Source of the DNA: a bacterium
GTDB lineage: Bacteria; SZUA-79; Acidulodesulfobacterales; Acidulodesulfobacteraceae
Assembly (NCBI GenBank): GCA_021806125.1
Contig: JAJZYC010000084.1
Coordinates: 1 to 6,723 of the forward strand
DNA length: 6,723 nucleotides
Direction of reading: 5' to 3'
Position 1 is the stretch's first letter, and each line of letters begins with the position of its first letter. This document shows, in pieces, positions 1 through 4,736 of this stretch. A program made the position numbers and the translations under genes. The notes beneath the pieces were generated by a model. That model was not told where the DNA came from, ran no database searches, and saw only the letters and a program-made list of their open reading frames with translations.

Positions 1-477
1 TCGCATTTCTTTATAATCGCCGAACGTGGTAGCGCAGTGGAACAGCGGAAATAAACCTAATTCGTATGCCCTGTGCCAGTTTCTCACGGCTACCGCCGCA
101 AGCCCTACCGGGTTAGACGTAGCGGAACCGTGATAATTCCAGGCGGTGCAGGAGGTCTGATTTCTCTCGTCCACGTATTCCAGACCCATCTGATTCATAA
201 ACCACAGAAGCGAAACCGGATAGCCAGGAATATTGCCGCACTGCCCGCAGGATTTATGATGCCATATTTTATTGGTGGGAATTTTTTTCTTCCAGCCGAA
301 TAAAGTATTAGCCTCTATAGCCTTATTCTCGTCTTTAATATGTATGACCTTAACCTCGCCTTTTGCCTCGAGTTCGAGAAGCTGTTCGTGAATGTTTTCG
401 AGTTTTCTACCCGCGGCGTGGATATAATCGGATTTTACGTTTGCAAGACCTAGCCTGTTGCTGATTTCTACGTCCAT
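1..477 (-). CDS. hdrB: HdrB-like heterodisulfide reductase subunit B, N-terminal 159 residues (3' end beyond the left edge)
   Basis: This is the N-terminal half of an HdrB-like subunit, a cytoplasmic iron-sulfur protein that in Hdr complexes carries the active-site clusters for disulfide or sulfur-carrier chemistry. It reads open for 159 codons from the ATG at 475-477 to the window edge. The start is supported by AAGGAG at 486-491, 8 nt upstream. After a helical, charged N-terminus (residues 1-75), Cys77 and Cys80 lie in SCGQCGNIPGYP, Cys110 in TSCTAWNYHG and Cys148 in FHCATTFG. Cys77-X32-Cys110-Thr-X36-Cys148-X2-Thr151 has the spacing of a CCG motif (C-X31-39-CC-X35-36-CXXC), but two of the five cysteines are Thr. 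The second CCG motif would lie outside the window. It follows hdrC on the same strand after a 177-nt gap filled with repeats. The C-then-B order and the variant motif suggest a sulfur-oxidation sHdr-type system (hdrC1-hdrB1-hdrA...). HdrBC partners of sulfate-reduction complexes are the alternative. HdrB family is confident; the subtype is inferred. Confidence 0.85.
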   Translation of the reverse strand, partial: MDVEISNRLGLANVKSDYIHAAGRKLENIHEQLLELEAKGEVKVIHIKDENKAIEANTLFGWKKKIPTNKIWHHKSCGQCGNIPGYPVSLLWFMNQMGLEYVDERNQTSCTAWNYHGSATSNPVGLAAVAVRNWHRAYELGLFPLFHCATTFGDYKEMR

Positions 478-495
478 ATCTCTCTCTCCTTATTT

Positions 496-522
496 CTGGA
501 TTCCTGCTTTCGCAGGAGTGAC
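496..522 (-). repeat. REP-like hairpin, copy A
   Basis: This 27-nt imperfect palindrome has a perfect 6-bp stem, TCCTGC (502-507) and GCAGGA (512-517), around a 4-nt loop. Read on the minus strand it begins GTCACTCC and ends GGAATCCAG. It matches the copy at 595-621 (read on plus) at 22 of 27 positions. It sits just 5' of the hdrB Shine-Dalgarno. The two copies flank the hdrC-hdrB gap in opposite orientation, like the paired REPs of composite BIME elements. Confidence 0.75.
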
Positions 523-546
523 TAAACTTTAATTTAAAATTTACCC

Positions 547-583
547 TTTCTTCGCCTTTCCCGTCTTTTCTTCGCCTTTCCCG
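547..583. repeat. Two-copy tandem repeat, 20-bp period
   Basis: The 17-mer TTTCTTCGCCTTTCCCG occurs at 547-563 and again, identically, at 567-583, so the period is 20 bp. It lies between the two inverted REP hairpins in the hdrC-hdrB gap. On the transcribed (minus) strand it is purine-rich, with two GAAGAAA and two GGGAAAGG tracts. No function is apparent. It could be part of a small composite repeat element or replication slippage. Confidence 0.65.
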
Positions 584-594
584 CAACCTATTTC

Positions 595-621
595 GTCATT
601 CCCGCGCAGGCGGGAATCCAG
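595..621 (+). repeat. REP-like hairpin, copy B
   Basis: This 27-nt palindromic element has an 8-bp perfect stem, ATTCCCGC (598-605) and GCGGGAAT (610-617), with loop GCAG. It is identical at all 27 positions to the element at 4709-4735. It lies 34 nt past the hdrC stop codon. No T-tract follows on the minus strand, so it is better read as a REP-type repeat that may affect mRNA stability or read-through than as a standard intrinsic terminator. Elements with this GTCATTCCCGC...GGAATCCAG pattern are widespread dispersed repeats in bacterial genomes. Confidence 0.8.
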
Positions 622-654
622 GCCATATAAATTAGGGCTAATTATCGCTTCCCG

Positions 655-1332
655 TCAAGAACTCCTGACGTCGTCCACGATATCCTGTATTATTTCGTAA
701 AGCGAAGGATCGACGGACTCTATTATCTTAAAAACTCCCGCTTCGTCAAATATTTCGTATAACTCTTTCATAGCTTCGGGCGCAACGTCCCATGCCAAAT
801 TAGTAACTTGAAGCGTCGGCATAGGTATCGCTTTTCTTTTTACGGCAAGGTCCGTTGAGGCATATCCTATATGAGGACCCCAGTCGGGAAAGAAATCCGG
901 CTGTATCATATCGGGCGAAAGCTGATTTCCGTATGCAGTAAGTTTTAAAAGTACTCTCGAGTAAGGTTTTAAGACTTTTTTTGCAGATTCAAATCCTCTT
1001 CTTACGGCGATTTCCCTTAATATAGCTATAATACCTCCGGGACTGTTCAAAAACGGACAAATCATCGCACACGTAAAACACTGGAAACACGCCCATATAT
1101 ATTCGTCCATCATCATCCAGATAAGTTCGGGGTCTTTTGATTTCATTTTTTGAAGTACTATGCGAGGGGAAAAATCGAAGAATCTGTGGGGCGGGCATCC
1201 GCCTGTACATACGCCGCAGTTTAAACAGCCTCTGACATATTCTTCGTATCTAAAATCTTTTCTAGCTTCTTCGAAGATTTCTTTTTTAAATTCGGAAGGA
1301 ACTATACTTACTCCATTTTCATCATATTCCAT
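655..1332 (-). CDS. hdrC: HdrC-like heterodisulfide reductase subunit C (two [4Fe-4S] clusters)
   Basis: This 225-residue cytoplasmic iron-sulfur protein should pass electrons between an HdrA-type flavoprotein and HdrB. It has two classical CxxCxxCxxxCP motifs, Cys36-Cys39-Cys42-Cys46-Pro (in CLNCGVCTGGCP) and Cys82-Cys85-Cys88-Cys92-Pro (in CFQCFTCAMICP), enough for two [4Fe-4S] clusters. The linker is helical. A C-terminal extension (residues 110-225) carries PDFFPDWGPHIGYA and an acidic tail. The ATG at 1330-1332 is preceded by AGGAG at 1339-1343 with 6-nt spacing, which fixes the start. The protein is longer than a minimal methanogen-type HdrC, and no membrane segment is visible. hdrB follows on the same strand 177 nt downstream, so the pair is probably one operon with hdrC first. 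The subtype resembles sHdr C1, by gene order and the extended C-terminus. That is inference; HdrC family membership is secure from the motifs. Confidence 0.88.
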   Translation of the reverse strand: MEYDENGVSIVPSEFKKEIFEEARKDFRYEEYVRGCLNCGVCTGGCPPHRFFDFSPRIVLQKMKSKDPELIWMMMDEYIWACFQCFTCAMICPFLNSPGGIIAILREIAVRRGFESAKKVLKPYSRVLLKLTAYGNQLSPDMIQPDFFPDWGPHIGYASTDLAVKRKAIPMPTLQVTNLAWDVAPEAMKELYEIFDEAGVFKIIESVDPSLYEIIQDIVDDVRSS

Positions 1333-1378
1333 AAAGCTCTCCTGCTTTACCGTTTTCGTTTATGTAATCTATTATATA

Positions 1379-1407
1379 AAGATTATCATAAAAAATTAAT
1401 AAGTCAA
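1379..1407 (-). promoter_or_regulatory. Possible sigma-70 promoter for hdrC-hdrB
   Basis: TTGACT (minus strand, 1407-1402) is followed after 17 nt by AATCTT (1384-1379), a weak -10. Better -10 matches nearby, GATAAT (1387-1382) and TATAAT (1376-1371), have spacings of 14 and 25 nt. The -35 is good but the -10 is ambiguous in this AT-rich stretch. A start here would give a 5' UTR of roughly 40 nt containing the hdrC Shine-Dalgarno. Confidence 0.35.
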
Positions 1408-1427
1408 CTAAGGGTAGATAAAAATTT

Positions 1428-1612
1428 TTCGGAATTATGTGCTTGCAAGGCAATACAATTTTAATGTCTTTCTCTTTCTTAAAGCGAGATTGCTTCGCTG
1501 CGCTCGCAATGACAAGAAAGGGGACGGTGTTTGTCGATGCGAGAACCAGTCATTGCGAGCGCAGCGAAGCAATCTCGAATAACCGGTTGCATTGCAAGCG
1601 CATAATTCCGAA
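1428..1612. repeat. Nested inverted repeat, MITE-like or REP-pair element
   Basis: Outer arms 1428-1453 and 1587-1612 are reverse complements at 24 of 26 positions; one mismatch would be a G-U pair in RNA. Inside them, 1485-1513 and 1549-1577 are a perfect 29-bp inverted repeat (CGAGATTGCTTCGCTGCGCT... and its complement) around a 35-nt loop. The whole stretch can fold into one long interrupted hairpin. The inner sequence is of the dispersed GAGATTGCTTCGC type common in bacterial intergenic regions. It carries no protein of its own; open frames across it are repeat-driven. It lies between the stop of the ferritin-FNT gene and the hdrC promoter region, so it could end or insulate transcription on the minus strand. 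No clear target-site duplication is visible. Confidence 0.8.
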
Positions 1613-1630
1613 ATTTTTTAATTTGTTTTT

Positions 1631-3067
1631 TTAAATAGTATCTTCTATATTTTCGACGTTTTCCATTTCGGCGGTTTTTGTCCTGCTTCCTCCGCCCATC
1701 ATATCGAGTTCGTATGAAGAAGACGAAAAATGTTCGTCGGGAGCTGGGGATGCCGCGTGTAAAATCTGTAGATACTGGAGAATAGTAACGAAAAATAAGC
1801 CGCCTATCATATTGCCTATGATAGTCAAAGGAACGTAGCGGTAAAGCCATGGAAGATATGAAATATGGGAACCGGTATTGATTGCTATTAAAATTTCAGA
1901 CGACGCCACGACTATGTGGCTGAAAGAATTTAGATATATCATAAAGCCGACGACCCATATAATAAAAATTCTTGCCAGAGTTCCGCTCGAAGCTATCAAA
2001 AGCCACGTCATAAGCGTTATCAGCCAGCCGGCAAAAATAGCGCTTAAAACCATTACGAAAGGCGTTCTGCTCATATAGTTGTCGGCAATACCGTGTATAT
2101 GCCCGACTACGAACTGAGGAACAATCTGATTTAACGAACCGGCTATTACGAGGGCAAAAATAAAAATTCCCGCCATATTTCCTATCAGCGTCAGCGACCA
2201 TAATTTTAAAAGGTCGGAGATTTTACCTCTTTTAGCAATGACGGCGGTTACCGGGACCAAAAAATTTTCCGTAAAAAGTTCGCTCTTGCCTATCATTAAA
2301 AACATAAAACCTATAGGAAAAAACAGCGCCCCGAATATTTTGGAGATGTTTGCCCCGACGAAAGGAGCCGTCGCTCCGGCGACATAAGAAGACGCTATTA
2401 TGCCGAATGTAACGTTCATGCCTGCTATAAGCCCGGACATAGACATTTCGAGCCAGCTTCTCTGAAGTCTTGCCTGTCCTACCTCGACTGAAGCCTTAAA
2501 AATTTCGGAAGCTTCTTTGCCTCCGGGTTTTTCTATGCCTCTAATGGCTCCGATACGGGCTTTTGTGGATTCTAAAATTTCGTTTATCCTTTTTGACAAA
2601 TATAAAGAATGATGTATTTCTTCGGCAAGATTATTTTCTAAAAGCGCTCTTACGCCGGGGTCTTCGATTACCTCTAATCCGGCGGTATAATCGTTAATTG
2701 CGTTTTCTTCTATTTTTAAATCTATTCTGAGCATATCGAGAGGGGCGGAAACCTGATGGGAAGCCTCGCTGACCCCTTTCTGCGCTTCCCTTATCTCTTG
2801 AAGGTGCTTAGGCGTTCCTCCAAGTTCCGTTATTTTTTCCCTGATGTTTATAATATGCCCGCTTTCGGTAGAGGCAAAAGATTTTAACGCCTGAACCAAA
2901 ATGGGGTCATTAAGGGTTTTTGTCTGCTCGATATATAAATCCCTTCCAGCCACTTCGGCCGCAAGATATTTTTGGAGCCAGGCTATAGTATCTTGAACGG
3001 TTTTGGTATTTTTTAAATTCCCCGAACCGCTTTCGTTTTCATCGTTTTTTAAATATAAATCCGTCAT
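1631..3067 (-). CDS. Ferritin-like di-iron domain fused to a formate/nitrite transporter (FNT) family channel
   Basis: This 478-residue protein joins two domains. Residues about 20-170 form a rubrerythrin/bacterioferritin-like four-helix domain with the di-iron ligand pattern: Glu38 (LAAEVAGRD), Glu68-x-x-His71 (ESGH), Glu120/121 (KIEENAIND), and the Glu149-Glu150-Ile-His152-His153 cluster (EEIHH). Residues about 195-436 form an FNT channel with six membrane segments (about 201-222, 239-260, 286-310, 337-362, 364-396, 412-436). It has the GKSELFTEN motif (260-268), a His (384, FSHIVVASSE) aligning by context with the central pore His of FocA, and IIGNMIGG (Asn419) in the last helix. The segment before the first helix (EVGQARLQRSWLEMSMSGL) resembles the YfdC branch of FNT, whose substrate is not established. 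A polar tail of about 40 residues follows. ATG at 3065-3067 is preferred over an upstream TTG at 3086-3088, which lies inside the predicted promoter spacer. There is no Shine-Dalgarno. A membrane protein combining iron or peroxide sensing or oxidation with anion or small-solute transport is a reasonable guess; the substrate is unknown. Confidence 0.85.
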   Translation of the reverse strand: MTDLYLKNDENESGSGNLKNTKTVQDTIAWLQKYLAAEVAGRDLYIEQTKTLNDPILVQALKSFASTESGHIINIREKITELGGTPKHLQEIREAQKGVSEASHQVSAPLDMLRIDLKIEENAINDYTAGLEVIEDPGVRALLENNLAEEIHHSLYLSKRINEILESTKARIGAIRGIEKPGGKEASEIFKASVEVGQARLQRSWLEMSMSGLIAGMNVTFGIIASSYVAGATAPFVGANISKIFGALFFPIGFMFLMIGKSELFTENFLVPVTAVIAKRGKISDLLKLWSLTLIGNMAGIFIFALVIAGSLNQIVPQFVVGHIHGIADNYMSRTPFVMVLSAIFAGWLITLMTWLLIASSGTLARIFIIWVVGFMIYLNSFSHIVVASSEILIAINTGSHISYLPWLYRYVPLTIIGNMIGGLFFVTILQYLQILHAASPAPDEHFSSSSYELDMMGGGSRTKTAEMENVENIEDTI

Positions 3068-3076
3068 AATAATTAA

Positions 3077-3105
3077 ATTATATATCAATTTATCATATTA
3101 AACAA
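3077..3105 (-). promoter_or_regulatory. Promoter for the ferritin-FNT gene, probably leaderless
   Basis: On the minus strand TTGTTT (3105-3100) and a perfect TATAAT (3082-3077) are exactly 17 nt apart. Only 9 nt (TTAATTATT) separate the -10 from the ATG at 3067, so transcription should start at or within a few bases of the start codon. There is no room for, and no sign of, a Shine-Dalgarno. The weak -35 and AT-rich setting lower the certainty. Confidence 0.5.
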
Positions 3106-3132
3106 GCACCCAGCTACCCTCCTTAATGAGAT

Positions 3133-3183
3133 ATATTTTTCTGCGTGTTTAGTAAAAGCATGTCTTTTTCTGCAGAAAAATAT
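3133..3183. promoter_or_regulatory. Palindromic candidate operator cluster in the divergent intergenic region
   Basis: ATATTTTTCTGC (3133-3144) and GCAGAAAAATAT (3172-3183) are a perfect 12-bp inverted repeat. The right half also belongs to a compact 16-bp palindrome, TTTTTCTGCAGAAAAA (3165-3180). The region therefore has three copies of the half-site TTTTTCTGC or its complement. It lies 28-50 bp upstream of the minus-strand -35 and about 47 bp upstream of the plus-strand -35, where a dimeric regulator could act on both genes. An RNA hairpin is less likely, as it lies outside both predicted transcripts. The regulator is unknown. Confidence 0.45.
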
Positions 3184-3189
3184 TGGTGG

Positions 3190-3226
3190 CAGGCATCAGC
3201 CTGACGGGGCGGTTAAGAAGGGGCGG
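3190..3226. promoter_or_regulatory. Small hairpin and GGGGCGG direct repeats upstream of the MFS promoter
   Basis: CAGGC (3190-3194) and GCCTG (3199-3203) form a 5-bp inverted repeat around ATCA. GGGGCGG occurs at 3206-3212 and 3220-3226, a 14-bp period, ending 3 nt before the -35. These GC-rich repeats stand out from the AT-rich surroundings and are placed like an activator site. No known regulator consensus is recognised. Confidence 0.3.
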
Positions 3227-3229
3227 CAA

Positions 3230-3258
3230 TTGACTAAAAAGTCATTATCATGTAAAAT
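3230..3258 (+). promoter_or_regulatory. Sigma-70-type promoter for the MFS gene, probably leaderless
   Basis: TTGACT (3230-3235) and TAAAAT (3253-3258) are separated by exactly 17 nt. The -10 ends 8 nt before the ATG at 3267, which predicts a start site at or next to the first codon, and no Shine-Dalgarno is present. TGACT-AAAA-AGTCA (3231-3244) is a 5-bp inverted repeat overlapping the -35, a possible repressor site. Confidence 0.6.
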
Positions 3259-3266
3259 AAACCCTT

Positions 3267-4697
3267 ATGGCGTTAAATAACAACGGTAATAACGGCAAAG
3301 ATAACGAAAATAACGGCGACCGCGGCGGCAAAACGGAAACGGACGGAATTGCGGAAACCGTGACTGCGCCTGCGCCCCCTTCCACTAAAAGGCTTTTAAT
3401 CGCAATTCTTTCGACTATCGCCCTTGCGGATTTCGGCCTGGGATTAAATACCGTCGTTCTTCCGCTTTACGCGAAAAGCCTCGGCGCAAGCATAATTACC
3501 ATAGGCTTAATCATTGCTTCTTTCGGTTTAGCCCGCATATTTATCAATATTCCGATAAGCATAATAAGCAAAAGGTTTAATTCTCAATATATCCATATCG
3601 GCATACTGTTTATTTTTTTAGGCGCCGTAGGATACCTGCTTTCCACGGCATACTACCAGCTTTTTATTTTCAGATTTATGGAAGGGTTCGGCTCCGGCAT
3701 AATTAACACGTCGTCGATGATAATTCTGACGAAACGGCTTTATAAAGACGAAAAAAGGGCTAAAGTTTTAAGCAGGTATATGATAGCGAGAAGACTTTCT
3801 ATGGGTTCCGCTCCGTTTCTCGGCGCTATAGCCGCATACGAATTTTCCGATAAAGCGGCTTTTTTGCTTTATGCGGCAATAATGACCGTAGGTCTGATTA
3901 TAGCTTTTTATAATAAGAAGTTCCTGAACGGCGTCAATAACGTTACCGTTACCGGAAACGGCGCAAAAGATAACGGCCATAACAATGGCGATAATATTAA
4001 AAATTTAAAAAATATAAACGACGAAGATACCAATATTCCGAACGCAAATATCGGCGGCGGCAGGCTGAAACCGCCCGCAGATTCACTGCCGGGTCATATG
4101 AAGAAATATTTTTCCCTTTTGTATAATTTTAATTTTATTGCGTTATGTTTTTTAACGTTTTCGTTTTTCTTCTCGAGAATAGGCTCGAGGAGGGAGCTTG
4201 TGCCGCTTGTCGGCTACAGCGTAATGAATCTTAATAAAGCGGATATAGGACTGCTCGTTTCCATATCGGCGGTAATCGGCGTAATTCTCACATATTATTC
4301 CGACAGGGTAATCAACGCCATGGGGGTCAAAAAATCCATAATTACTTCTTTTGTTATAACGGCGGCGGGTATTTTAAGCTTCATCATATTTCAAAACATA
4401 ACGGCTTTCGATTTATCCATTATATTATTAAGCGCGGGAGGGGGGTTTTCGGGTCCCGCAAGAAATCTTTACTTGATGGACAGCGTGGACAAGAGCCGGT
4501 ACGACGAGGCTATAGGCATATACAGAACGCTGAGCGATTTAGGTTTTGTTTTGGGGCCGTTTGCGGTAGGAGCGGTGTTTGAATATTACAATTATATTTC
4601 CGCATATAGTTTAGTTGCGTTTATAATAATTCTGGCAGCCCTTTTATTCGGCTTTTTCGCAAAATCCTATAGCAATACTGCAGTCGTCGCGGATTAA
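3267..4697 (+). CDS. Major facilitator superfamily (MFS) transporter
   Basis: This 476-residue inner-membrane secondary transporter has about twelve hydrophobic segments in two halves (about 43-215 and 282-470). MFS marks include Arg-rich RFMEGFGSG (136-144, motif B-like, TM4), SAPFLGA (181-187, motif C-like, TM5), SDRVINAMGVKKS (345-357, the 8-9 loop form of motif A) and GFVLGPFAVGA (426-436, motif C-like, TM11). The 2-3 loop motif A is degenerate (ISIISKRFNSQ), without the usual Asp. Two unusual parts are the 42-residue polar N-terminus, rich in Asn, Gly and charged residues, and the central cytoplasmic loop (about 221-275), rich in Asn. Both are low-complexity and look inserted around an otherwise ordinary core. 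The ATG at 3267 fits a leaderless transcript. The gene is divergent from the ferritin-FNT gene and convergent with the stress-protein gene. The drug, sugar or metabolite substrate cannot be told from the sequence. Confidence 0.9.
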   Translation: MALNNNGNNGKDNENNGDRGGKTETDGIAETVTAPAPPSTKRLLIAILSTIALADFGLGLNTVVLPLYAKSLGASIITIGLIIASFGLARIFINIPISIISKRFNSQYIHIGILFIFLGAVGYLLSTAYYQLFIFRFMEGFGSGIINTSSMIILTKRLYKDEKRAKVLSRYMIARRLSMGSAPFLGAIAAYEFSDKAAFLLYAAIMTVGLIIAFYNKKFLNGVNNVTVTGNGAKDNGHNNGDNIKNLKNINDEDTNIPNANIGGGRLKPPADSLPGHMKKYFSLLYNFNFIALCFLTFSFFFSRIGSRRELVPLVGYSVMNLNKADIGLLVSISAVIGVILTYYSDRVINAMGVKKSIITSFVITAAGILSFIIFQNITAFDLSIILLSAGGGFSGPARNLYLMDSVDKSRYDEAIGIYRTLSDLGFVLGPFAVGAVFEYYNYISAYSLVAFIIILAALLFGFFAKSYSNTAVVAD

Positions 4698-4708
4698 AAT
4701 TTATTTTA

Positions 4709-4735
4709 GTCATTCCCGCGCAGGCGGGAATCCAG
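4709..4735 (+). repeat. REP-like hairpin, copy C, between convergent genes
   Basis: This element is identical across 27 nt to 595-621: stem ATTCCCGC/GCGGGAAT with loop GCAG. It begins 11 nt after the MFS stop codon and ends 1 nt before the last base of the minus-strand stress-protein stop codon. Between convergent genes such a hairpin could stop or slow transcription from both sides, but no strong T-tract follows on either strand. Confidence 0.8.
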
Positions 4736-4736
4736 T

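Noticed and set aside
73..303. Plus-strand open frame of 76 codons
   Set aside because: It lies antisense to hdrB, which has cysteine motifs and a Shine-Dalgarno; the plus frame has no domain.
1333..1630. CRISPR array or small RNA gene in the repeat-rich gap
   Set aside because: The repeats are inverted, not regularly spaced direct repeats, and there is no array of spacers or independent RNA signal.
1437..1850. Open frames on both strands over the nested inverted repeat
   Set aside because: The peptides contain translated REP sequence (such as HCERSEAIS and DCFAALAMT) and are a product of the repeat.
3068..3088. Seven-residue longer start (TTG at 3086-3088) for the ferritin-FNT gene
   Set aside because: There is no Shine-Dalgarno, and the codon falls inside the 17-nt spacer of the predicted promoter; the ATG at 3067 fits better.
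3241..3258. Fur box near the MFS promoter, suggested by CATTATC and the divergent ferritin-like gene
   Set aside because: Only one ATTATC half-site is present; the 19-bp inverted structure of a Fur box is not there.
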